5,281 bases of DNA from contig CAJTYV010000093.1 in NCBI GenBank assembly GCA_910584195.1, positions 1 through 5,281 of the forward strand. Reading direction: 5' to 3'. Both the position numbers and the translations under genes were made by a program. Positions within the stretch are counted from its first letter, which is position 1, and every line of letters begins with the position of its first letter. Below are positions 1-5,275 of this stretch, piece by piece. Under the pieces are notes generated by a model, which ran no database searches, was not told where the DNA came from, and saw only the letters and a program-made list of their open reading frames with translations. Origin of the DNA: an uncultured Ruminococcus sp. (GTDB lineage: Bacteria > Bacillota > Clostridia > Oscillospirales > Ruminococcaceae).

Positions 1-68
1 AAAATATAACAGCTAATATTCCCCTTAAAAATCATCGAATCACAATCGGGATTTGAAGGTAAAATAAC

Positions 69-1097
69 ATGGAAAATTGGAATAATAGCAAACATAAAAT
101 AATGGATTTAGAAGGGGTATCCCTGCTTGAACCAGAATTGACGCGAGTCAATCAGCATATTGAACGTCTGTGCCAGTCACAGAATCCATCAATGCAAAAG
201 ATTTTACAGTGGGTTCTGCAGGCACGCGGCAAGCAACTGCGTCCTATATTGACGCTTTTGTTTGCAAAGTTGGCGGGGAAACAGGTAGACGCGACCGAAA
301 TCGCAGCAGTGATTGAAATTTGTCATACCGCTTCGCTGTTGCACGACGATGTGATTGATGAAGCAGAACTCCGGCGTGGACAGCTATCCGTCCAAAAAAA
401 GTTTGGGCGCGAAATGGCAATCTATGCTGGGGATTTTATGATTTTTTCCGCAATCAGCCGTACCAGTTTGGTTAATCAGCCGTGGTACCGGGAATTGTTT
501 GGAAATTTGGAAATCTTGTGTGACGGTGAGGTTGAGCAGTTCGACAACCGTTTCAATACCGAGATTTCCGAAGAACAGTATTTGCAGAATATTGTCGGGA
601 AAACCTGTTCCGTATTCAGGATTGCCTGCCTTGCAGGTGCTTATGAGGGAAAATGTAACAAAGTCGAACGACAGGCAGCCGAACACTTTGCGGAAAGCTT
701 GGGGCTTGCGTTCCAACTGCGGGACGACTTGATGGATTTTATTGCAACAGATACGGATGCGGCAAAGACCGTACATCAGGATTTTAGCTGTGGATATTAT
801 ACTCTTCCAGCAATTCATACATTTACATACTCAGGCTGCGGGGATCTGTTGCGAAAGATTGCGACAGATTTACAGTCAGGGATGCGTTACCGGGAGGAGG
901 TAACGGCGGAAATTTCTAAACTGATTGAGGATGCGGATGGGTACGGATATACAATGCGGCTAATTCGCGGATACTGCGAAGAAGCAATCTGTGCCTTAAA
1001 TGTCTTTCGGAATTCCGAGGCAAAACACTGCTTGAAACAGATTGCGGAAAGTGTTCGCGAAGGAGCGGAGCACCTGATGGATAACTGTTTATGTTGA
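69..1097 (+). CDS. Trans-polyprenyl diphosphate synthase (medium/long-chain type)
   Basis: This 342-residue protein has the complete signature of cytosolic all-trans prenyl diphosphate synthases, which add isopentenyl diphosphate units to an allylic diphosphate to make precursors such as quinone side chains. The substrate-binding GKQLRP is at residues 54-59. The first aspartate-rich motif DDVID is at 93-97, followed by RRG (102-104), and VGKT is at 177-180. The second motif DDLMD is at 219-223, and TLP at 245-247. The residues just before the first motif (HTASLLH) are small, with Ala and Ser at -5 and -4, as in E. coli IspB (HTATLLH) rather than short-chain farnesyl synthases. This points to a product longer than C15; exact length cannot be read. 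The usual GK after the second motif is AK here (K233). The ATG at 69 is preceded by GAAGG at 55-59; the in-frame ATG at 102 has no Shine-Dalgarno. Length is normal and the gene looks intact. No pathway partners are visible, so IspA, IspB or HepT-like naming would be a guess. Confidence 0.93.
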   Translation: MENWNNSKHKIMDLEGVSLLEPELTRVNQHIERLCQSQNPSMQKILQWVLQARGKQLRPILTLLFAKLAGKQVDATEIAAVIEICHTASLLHDDVIDEAELRRGQLSVQKKFGREMAIYAGDFMIFSAISRTSLVNQPWYRELFGNLEILCDGEVEQFDNRFNTEISEEQYLQNIVGKTCSVFRIACLAGAYEGKCNKVERQAAEHFAESLGLAFQLRDDLMDFIATDTDAAKTVHQDFSCGYYTLPAIHTFTYSGCGDLLRKIATDLQSGMRYREEVTAEISKLIEDADGYGYTMRLIRGYCEEAICALNVFRNSEAKHCLKQIAESVREGAEHLMDNCLC

Positions 1098-1194
1098 CGC
1101 CGAAGATGTAAAAGTGAGGATTGAGTAAATTCCCATTTGTCGGAGAAAATTAGAACAGAAAAATGATGTAAAAACTGAATATTTTTTACTATTT

Positions 1195-1233
1195 GGTAGC
1201 GATTATCTTTACAGAAAATCAGCTACCTTTTTT
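1195..1233 (+). terminator. Rho-independent terminator after the polyprenyl synthase gene
   Basis: GGTAGC (1195-1200) pairs with GCTACC (1222-1227). The stem extends inward by GATT/AATC (1201-1204 with 1217-1220) around a single bulged A at 1221. Six T follow at 1228-1233. The T-run is only on the + strand side, so it terminates rightward transcription. It lies 98 bp after the synthase stop and 48 bp before the DUF3847 start, separating the two transcription units. Confidence 0.75.
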
Positions 1234-1280
1234 ATTTTCAGAAACTATCAATACAGCACAGAAAGAACGAGGTATCAGAA

Positions 1281-1622
1281 ATGATTGAGAGTAAAAATGA
1301 CACAAGCAGAAACTTAGAAAAGGCATTGCAGGCATTGGAACAGGCGAAACAGCGTGTAGCCAATGAAAAGAAAAAGCAGAACGAGAAGAAACGCAAAGCC
1401 GAGAATCACCACAAGTACATCATGGGCGGTATCATTGTGAAGTATTTCCCCGACTGCTACCGCTATGACGAGGGCGAGTTAAACCGTATCTTGTCGGTTG
1501 CATTGCAGACAAGGGAGTGTCAGCAGATTATCTCTAAAATCAAAGCGGAAAGCCGAGAAACCACTCCCCCACAATCCACTCTCCCCAATGCCGAAAATGA
1601 AAGCGAGGGCGGTACGGAATGA
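1281..1622 (+). CDS. DUF3847-like small basic protein next to relaxase (putative mobilisation accessory protein)
   Basis: This 113-residue hydrophilic protein matches, by recognition of pattern and context, the DUF3847 proteins commonly found just upstream of MobA/MobL relaxases in Firmicute mobile elements. Residues 8-42 are a Lys/Glu/Gln-rich segment likely to form a coiled coil. The best-ordered part is HHKYIMGGIIVKYFP (43-57). The tail from about residue 92 is Pro/Glu-rich and probably disordered. The basic helix followed by a Gly-Gly turn and a hydrophobic helix is reminiscent of MobC/TraD-type accessory proteins that help relaxases at oriT; that parallel is my inference. There is no signal peptide or membrane segment. 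The ATG at 1281 has GAGGT at 1269-1273 with 7-nt spacing. The gene precedes the hairpin array and relaxase, consistent with one mobilisation operon. Molecular function is not established. Confidence 0.75.
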   Translation: MIESKNDTSRNLEKALQALEQAKQRVANEKKKQNEKKRKAENHHKYIMGGIIVKYFPDCYRYDEGELNRILSVALQTRECQQIISKIKAESRETTPPQSTLPNAENESEGGTE

Positions 1623-1659
1623 CAAAGGCGAGGACACTGGAAAGCCGAGGTAACGTATT

Positions 1660-1871
1660 CACCCCGTTTACGGGGTGCGCACAGATATACCACCAGAGGT
1701 GGTATGTGCGCTCTCCGAGGGGCAAGTTTCACTTGCATGGACTCCTGCGGAGGGCGTTGTCTGCCTTGCGGCAGCCAAAAGGGGAAACGACAATTCCCCT
1801 TCGCAAGCTGCGCTTGCTACCCTTTAGTGAACTTTGCGTTCAGACAAAAGCCAAAGTGCGGCTTTTATCTG
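1660..1871. repeat. Array of about nine consecutive short hairpins
   Basis: Stems in order: 1660-1666/1671-1677 (CACCCCG, loop TTTA); 1677-1694/1698-1711 (14 bp with a 4-nt bulge); 1722-1727/1731-1736 (GCAAGT, loop TTC); 1742-1745/1749-1752 (CTCC, loop TGC); 1761-1765/1770-1774 (CTGCC, loop TTGC); 1779-1786/1794-1801 (AAGGGGAA, loop 7); 1803-1808/1812-1817 (GCAAGC, loop TGC); 1828-1832/1838-1842 (TGAAC, loop 5); 1841-1852/1860-1871 (11 pairs, one C-A mismatch, loop 7). Most of the 212 bases lie in a perfect stem. An alternative 9-bp pairing, 1709-1717 with 1748-1756, encloses the third stem. No single spacer or sequence unit is repeated, so this is not CRISPR or a simple tandem repeat. Confidence 0.85.
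1677..1711. repeat. Long bulged inverted repeat in the hairpin array
   Basis: GCGCAC (1677-1682) pairs with GTGCGC (1706-1711), and ATACCACC (1687-1694) pairs with GGTGGTAT (1698-1705) around a 3-nt AGA loop. The only unpaired stem bases are AGAT at 1683-1686, on one side. This gives 14 perfect base pairs, the most stable-looking fold in the window. It has no T-run after it, so it is not a terminator. It would suit a relaxase or accessory-protein binding site or a structured RNA; role unproven. Confidence 0.8.
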
Positions 1872-1896
1872 CCCACAAAGTCTATGAGTGCGCCCC
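1841..1896 (+). other. Candidate oriT core: inverted repeat plus MOBQ-like nic site
   Basis: An imperfect inverted repeat (CAGACAAAAGCC at 1841-1852 with GGCTTTTATCTG at 1860-1871, one C-A mismatch) is followed 13 nt later by TGAGTGCGCCCC at 1885-1896. MOBQ plasmids such as RSF1010 and pSK41/pGO1 carry an inverted repeat followed by TAAGTGCG/CCCT, cut between G and C; 10 of 12 positions match here by eye. By analogy, nic would lie between 1892 and 1893 on the + strand, and the relaxase gene 33 bp downstream would lead transfer. The gap between repeat and nic is longer than in RSF1010, where they nearly abut, so the exact relaxase-binding element could differ. Confidence 0.62.
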
Positions 1897-1917
1897 ACTA
1901 CTCTATCGGCAGAATGT

Positions 1918-1922
1918 AGGTG
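1918..1922 (+). promoter_or_regulatory. Ribosome binding site deciding the relaxase start
   Basis: AGGTG lies 6 nt before ATG 1929. It overlaps the alternative GTG start at 1920, which has no Shine-Dalgarno of its own, so 1929 is preferred. Confidence 0.55.
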
Positions 1923-1928
1923 TTGCGT

Positions 1929-3503
1929 ATGGCTAATGTCACGAAACAGGCAAGCACACGTTTCTCCATAGTCAAGCGGAGCAAAGGACAGTCGGCGGTT
2001 GAAAAAGCATCATACATCAGCAGGAGTATTCTTGTGAGCGAGTATGACGGGCAGGTATACCGCCCCAAATACCATGAAGATTTAGTCCACAGTGAAATCT
2101 CTCTCCCACCCAATGCGCCCAAAGAATATGCAGACCGAGCCACTTTATGGAACGCTGTTGAACTGTCCGAGAAAGGGCAGAAATCACAGCTTGCGAGAAT
2201 GTTAAAAGCGTCACTCCCCAACGAGTGTAGTTATGAACTTGCGGAGGAAGTCGTGAGGGATTACGTTCAGAGGAATTTTGTTGATAAGGGAATGTGTGCG
2301 GATTGGGCAATCCATGACAGCGAAAATGACAAAGGACAGCGCAATCTCCATATCCATGTTTTACTCACTATGCGCCTCCTCACTGAAAACGGGGAATGGG
2401 GAGCAAAACAAAAGAAGATTTATGACCTTGACAAAAACGGCGAAAAGATACCAGTGATTGATAAAAAGACAGGACAGCAGAAAGTTGATAAGCAAAACCG
2501 TAAACAGTGGAAATGCCACACCGCCGACAGTACCGACTGGAACAGCAGGGAAAACGCCAGAATGTGGCGCAAGGATTTAGCCGGCACAATCAATGCCACC
2601 AACGAGCAGTTAGGGATTGAGGTTCGTTGGGAACACCGCTCTTTTAAGGAACAGGGAATTGACCGAGAGCCGACTATCCATATCGGGGCAGTTGCCAACG
2701 CTTTAGAGCATAAGGGCATACAGACCGAGAGGGGCAACATCAATCGGGAAATCATCAAGAACAATATGCTGTTAGAACAGGCGAAAGAAATGCTCATGCT
2801 TGCCAAGCAGGAACTTCACAGCGCACAGTATGCCAAGATTAAAAATACAGCGGTCAGCGTGAAGAATGAAGTCATGGAAATGATTGCAAAAGTAAGGGAG
2901 CGCAAAGGCAGACTTGATTTGCCGATTGTCAGCGGAAAGCACCTAAGAAGAATATCCGACAGAACCGCCTTGCAGTCAGCCGACAATGCAGAAAAATTCA
3001 TCACGACAAGGAAGATAGACAGCTTTGAGAGCCTTGCGAAATTCACAGCGGATAAGGAACAGAGATACCAAGAGTTGGAAACGGTACATCTTTCAAAGGG
3101 GCAGAAACTAAACCGATTAAAGGAACTGTCAAAAATGTATGCCCTCTATGCACCAATCCAAGCCACCTATAAGGAGAGCCAGTCACTCAAAGGATTTGCG
3201 AAAATGAAATACGATAAGGAGCATAAGGACAGCTTATCGAAGTACCTAGAATTAAAGGAACGTATGCAGAGCCTTTTACAGAACGGCGAGAAGATAACGC
3301 TGAAACAGTGGAAAGCCGAGATACAGTCCTTGCAATCTGAATATGACAGTATTGGCAAGGAACAGACCAAGACCGCCACAGAGTTAGCATATGCCGAGGT
3401 AATCGGCTATAACAGGAAGAACCTTGAGAGGGAGCTTCAGAACGAGAGCCGACAGCATAACAGACAACAAAGCAAGACTAAGCGGAGGGCGGAAGAAATT
3501 TAA
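1929..3503 (+). CDS. MobA/MobL-family (MOBQ) relaxase
   Basis: This 524-residue protein nicks the transferred strand at oriT and pilots it during conjugative mobilisation. The N-terminus shows the MobA/MobL pattern GQSAVEKASYISR (20-32), in which Y29 aligns with the catalytic tyrosine of RSF1010 MobA (KADYIQR). LWNAVE is at 73-78. The metal-binding histidines are H129 (AIHD) and H141/H143 (NLHIHVL). A conserved tail of the domain, EQGIDREPTIHIG, is at 241-253. Residues from about 260 to the end are Lys/Glu/Gln-rich and helical, probably coiled coil, and the C-terminus is strongly basic. I chose ATG 1929 because AGGTG at 1918-1922 is 6 nt upstream; an in-frame GTG at 1920 would add three residues but has no Shine-Dalgarno. 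No helicase, primase or coupling protein is fused or adjacent, so transfer would need a helper conjugation system. The gene appears intact. Confidence 0.93.
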   Translation: MANVTKQASTRFSIVKRSKGQSAVEKASYISRSILVSEYDGQVYRPKYHEDLVHSEISLPPNAPKEYADRATLWNAVELSEKGQKSQLARMLKASLPNECSYELAEEVVRDYVQRNFVDKGMCADWAIHDSENDKGQRNLHIHVLLTMRLLTENGEWGAKQKKIYDLDKNGEKIPVIDKKTGQQKVDKQNRKQWKCHTADSTDWNSRENARMWRKDLAGTINATNEQLGIEVRWEHRSFKEQGIDREPTIHIGAVANALEHKGIQTERGNINREIIKNNMLLEQAKEMLMLAKQELHSAQYAKIKNTAVSVKNEVMEMIAKVRERKGRLDLPIVSGKHLRRISDRTALQSADNAEKFITTRKIDSFESLAKFTADKEQRYQELETVHLSKGQKLNRLKELSKMYALYAPIQATYKESQSLKGFAKMKYDKEHKDSLSKYLELKERMQSLLQNGEKITLKQWKAEIQSLQSEYDSIGKEQTKTATELAYAEVIGYNRKNLERELQNESRQHNRQQSKTKRRAEEI

Positions 3504-3582
3504 TGAATAATTGATAGAAATATGGGTGTGATTGTGGTATTCTATTAAAGGTACAAAGCGGAATTTGAAGGGACATATAAAA
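3504..3582. other. Intergenic gap between relaxase and nitroreductase genes
   Basis: No terminator hairpin is visible after the relaxase. A weak promoter-like pair, TTGATA near 3511 and TGGTAT at 3535-3540 with about 18-nt spacing, is present. Its -10 matches only 3 of 6 consensus bases, so I do not call it a promoter. Confidence 0.4.
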
Positions 3583-4176
3583 ATGATTTCTACAATTTAT
3601 GACAGACGAAGTATAAGAAAATTCTTAGATAAGCCTATATCCCAAGAAGATATTATGGATATTATCCAAAGCGGAGTAAAAGCACCTTCTTCAAAAAATA
3701 GACAGCCGTGGAAATATATTGTGATACAAGGAAATGCAAAAGCAGAAATGCTAAAAGTTTTCCGTCAGGGAATTGAACGGGAAGAAAACGAAAATGCATT
3801 ATTACCACAAAGCAAACAACATATCCCTGCGGCGAAATATACCGTGGATATAATGAAAGAAGCTCCAACTATAATTTTTGTTGTTAATTCTTTGGGGAAA
3901 AGTATTTTGTCAGAATTGACACCAGAAGAACATATTTATGAAATTTGTAATATTCAATCTATAAGTGCTTCCATACAAAATGTGCTTCTTGCTGCTACTG
4001 AAAAAGGAATAGGCAGTCTTTGGATATGTGATATTTATTTTGCATATTCAGAACTATGTGAATGGCTCAATAGTGACGGACAGCTCATCGCAGCGATTGC
4101 GTTTGGCTATCCTAATGAATGTCCTAAAGAAAGACCACGTAAAAAACTTGAAGATATAGTTGAATGGAGAACTTAG
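3583..4176 (+). CDS. Nitroreductase-family FMN oxidoreductase
   Basis: The 197-residue product has the nitroreductase fold signatures. These enzymes are homodimeric, FMN-dependent and use NAD(P)H to reduce nitro compounds, quinones or flavins. The N-terminal flavin-phosphate motif YDRRSIRKF is at 6-14, and APSSKNRQPWKYIV (34-47) is the typical flavin-binding loop. The core helix and strand, ASIQNVLLAATEKGIGSLWIC, run 129-149, and the C-terminal strand AIAFGYP is at 171-177. Length is normal for a small single-domain member. ATG 3583 is chosen because GAAGGGA (3567-3573) gives 9-nt spacing; an in-frame TTG at 3532 would add 17 residues unlike the family. The gene is visibly richer in A and T than the relaxase before it, suggesting a separate origin. 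Substrate cannot be inferred. It follows the relaxase by 79 bp, and I see no hairpin terminator before or directly after it. Confidence 0.9.
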   Translation: MISTIYDRRSIRKFLDKPISQEDIMDIIQSGVKAPSSKNRQPWKYIVIQGNAKAEMLKVFRQGIEREENENALLPQSKQHIPAAKYTVDIMKEAPTIIFVVNSLGKSILSELTPEEHIYEICNIQSISASIQNVLLAATEKGIGSLWICDIYFAYSELCEWLNSDGQLIAAIAFGYPNECPKERPRKKLEDIVEWRT

Positions 4177-4209
4177 ACTATCAAACCTTACCACAATCAT
4201 AACTGAAAA

Positions 4210-4242
4210 AGTAACACAGCGTCAGAGCGTATAGAAAATTGA
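4210..4242 (+). repeat. Left copy of a diverged direct repeat flanking the Rpn-family gene
   Basis: AGTAACA (4210-4216), a 2-nt insertion, then GCGTCAGAGCGTATAG (4219-4234) and AAAATTGA. The right copy at 5154-5183 reads AGTAACA, then GCGTTAGAGCATATAG, then GAACTGA. The core differs at only two positions. In this copy the AGAGC arm has no complementary partner, so it cannot form the terminator hairpin made by the right copy. Confidence 0.65.
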
Positions 4243-4264
4243 GAAAAGTTTACGGAAAATTCAG

Positions 4265-4293
4265 TTTTCAAAAGGCATTGTCTGATATATAAT
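4265..4293 (+). promoter_or_regulatory. Sigma-A-type promoter of the Rpn-family gene
   Basis: A perfect -10, TATAAT (4288-4293), lies 17 nt after TTTTCA (4265-4270), which matches 4 of 6 bases of TTGACA. Transcription would start near 4300, leaving about a 20-nt leader before TTG 4320. This gives the Rpn gene its own promoter rather than read-through from the nitroreductase gene. Confidence 0.65.
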
Positions 4294-4307
4294 AAAAGCA
4301 GTGGAAG

Positions 4308-4313
4308 AAGGTG
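4308..4313 (+). promoter_or_regulatory. Ribosome binding site selecting a TTG start
   Basis: AAGGTG lies 6 nt before TTG 4320, a normal spacing. The upstream in-frame GTG at 4311 overlaps this site and has no usable Shine-Dalgarno, so the TTG is the better start. Confidence 0.65.
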
Positions 4314-4319
4314 ATATTT

Positions 4320-5126
4320 TTGAATACAACGGAGCAGACACACCAACAGGATTTAGAACGTCTGAAATCACTCCGATATATGGACGATGATTTTATGTCC
4401 GTCTGCCTTGCAGACAATTTTGAGGGTGTGGAACTAATACTTCGGATTGTTTTAGGGCGGGAGGATATAAAAGTTAAATCGGTCAGGACACAAGAACCAT
4501 TGAAGAATTTGCAGGGACGCTCGGCTGTTTTAGATGTTCATGCGGTTGACGACGCCGATAAGGAATTTGATGTTGAAATTCAGAGGAAAGACGCAGGAGC
4601 AGGCGCAAAGAGGGCAAGGCATAACAGCAGCTTGTTGGATGCGCACATATTAAAGGCTGGTGATGATACAGAGGATATTCCTGACAGCTATGTTATTTTC
4701 ATAACAGAAAATGATGTAATGAAAGGAAACCAGCCGATATATCCGGTAGAAAGATATGTCACTATCGGGGAAAACAAAGTATTGTTTGGCGATGGTTCGC
4801 ATATCATATATGTTAATGGGAAATATAGGGGCAACGATGAAATTGGAAAGCTGATGCACGATTTTTCATGCACTAATCCCGATGATATGAATTATGAAAC
4901 GCTTGCTAAAAAAGCACGATATTTTAAGCAAGACGAGAAAGGAGTTGCGGCTATGTGTAAAATTATGGAAGATATGAGGAATGAAGCTGAGTTAAATAAG
5001 GCAAAAAGAATGGCTATTCGTATGATTAAAGCAGGAAAAATGTCATTGGAAGATATAGCCGATTATACAGAATTATCTCTTGATACAATAAAAGAATTAG
5101 CAAGCCAATCAATGCAGTTGGCATAA
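4320..5126 (+). CDS. Rpn / PD-(D/E)XK nuclease-family putative transposase
   Basis: This 268-residue protein belongs, by recognition, to the Rpn-like PD-(D/E)XK family often annotated as 'PD-(D/E)XK nuclease family transposase'. E. coli RpnA-type relatives are DNA endonucleases that promote recA-independent recombination. The N-terminal MDDDFM (21-26) and ELILRIVLG (38-46) are typical. The nuclease core is AVLDVHA (69-75, D72) followed by FDVEIQRK (83-90) with E86, Q88 and K90, a plausible D...ExQ-type active site. The segment around RARHNSSLLDAH (98-109) fits the conserved helix after it. The C-terminal KAGKMSLEDIADYTELS (237-253) resembles a helix-turn-helix-like tail seen in the family. 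The start is TTG 4320, chosen from the AAGGTG site; starting at GTG 4311 would add three residues. The gene has its own promoter and terminator and is bracketed by a repeat, like a self-contained cassette. It looks intact; actual mobility is not demonstrated. Confidence 0.85.
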   Translation: MNTTEQTHQQDLERLKSLRYMDDDFMSVCLADNFEGVELILRIVLGREDIKVKSVRTQEPLKNLQGRSAVLDVHAVDDADKEFDVEIQRKDAGAGAKRARHNSSLLDAHILKAGDDTEDIPDSYVIFITENDVMKGNQPIYPVERYVTIGENKVLFGDGSHIIYVNGKYRGNDEIGKLMHDFSCTNPDDMNYETLAKKARYFKQDEKGVAAMCKIMEDMRNEAELNKAKRMAIRMIKAGKMSLEDIADYTELSLDTIKELASQSMQLA

Positions 5127-5153
5127 TTAATCATATCAATCAAAATCAAGTAT

Positions 5154-5183
5154 AGTAACAGCGTTAGAGCATATAGGAACTGA
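5154..5183 (+). repeat. Right copy of the direct repeat flanking the Rpn-family gene
   Basis: AGTAACA (5154-5160) followed directly by GCGTTAGAGCATATAG (5161-5176) and GAACTGA. It is about 940 bp from the left copy at 4210-4242 and in the same orientation. Its AGAGCATATAG part doubles as the left arm of the terminator. Confidence 0.65.
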
Positions 5184-5205
5184 AATCTATATGCTCTATT
5201 TTTTT
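5165..5205 (+). terminator. Rho-independent terminator of the Rpn-family gene
   Basis: TAGAGCATATAG (5165-5176) pairs perfectly with CTATATGCTCTA (5187-5198), a 12-bp stem with a 10-nt loop. Seven T follow at 5199-5205. It lies 38 bp after the stop codon. Confidence 0.88.
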
Positions 5206-5211
5206 GTCATT

Positions 5212-5243
5212 AAGGAGGAACAATGGACGTAAACGGTGGATAG
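5212..5243 (+). other. Strong ribosome binding site with a 6-codon leader-like frame (MDVNGG)
   Basis: AAGGAGG (5212-5218) is a near-perfect Shine-Dalgarno 4 nt before ATG 5223. That frame stops at TAG 5241-5243 after six codons. It could be a leader peptide, or the true start of the next gene disrupted by a single-base shift. In the frame of ATG 5276 the sequence is open back past this site, so adding one base would join the strong start to it. Confidence 0.4.
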
Positions 5244-5275
5244 TGCGTACCTATACAAAACAGGAGCAAACCTGT

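Larger units (their letters stand above)
1623..1928 (+). other. Gene-free 306-bp hairpin-rich region (candidate oriT region)
   Basis: Between the DUF3847 stop and the relaxase start I see no credible gene. Short inverted repeats fill 1660-1871 and a MOBQ-like nic sequence sits at 1885-1896. A 105-codon open frame spans 1619-1936, and other frames are also open, but its codons are dictated by palindromes, so I do not call it. A noncoding, structured transfer region directly ahead of a MOBQ relaxase gene is the best reading. A structured RNA leader for the relaxase is the main alternative, and both could be true. Confidence 0.7.

Noticed and set aside
1..68. Promoter or gene end before the polyprenyl synthase
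   Set aside because: Apart from the GAAGG ribosome binding site I see no clear -35/-10 pair, hairpin or coding end in this short stretch.
384..818. Minus-strand open frame of 144 codons opposite the polyprenyl synthase
   Set aside because: It is a shadow of a gene with a complete set of catalytic motifs; the translation is Cys/Ile-rich with no domain, and there is no convincing ribosome binding site.
1104..1173. Repeated GATGTAAAA at about 1104 and 1165
   Set aside because: Nine bases in AT-rich intergenic DNA with no matching flanks; likely chance.
1779..1801. AAGGGGAA/TTCCCCTT hairpin as a terminator
   Set aside because: An 8-bp stem is present, but it is followed by CGCAAGC, not a T-run.
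1660..1871. CRISPR array or integron attC-like array
   Set aside because: The hairpins differ in sequence and size, and there is no repeated unit with regular spacers, no integrase gene and no recurring core site.
1619..1936. A 105-codon + strand open frame whose ATG overlaps the DUF3847 stop
   Set aside because: The ATGA overlap looks like translational coupling, but nearly the whole frame is made of consecutive palindromes, has low-quality composition with no recognisable domain, overlaps the candidate oriT and runs into the relaxase start. Several other frames here are also open, as expected for such DNA.
1898..2806. Several minus-strand open frames opposite the relaxase
   Set aside because: They overlap one another and the conserved relaxase motifs, and their translations show no family features.
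3532..3582. N-terminal extension of the nitroreductase from TTG 3532
   Set aside because: The extra 17 residues do not resemble the family N-terminus, and the ATG at 3583 has a good GAAGGGA site.
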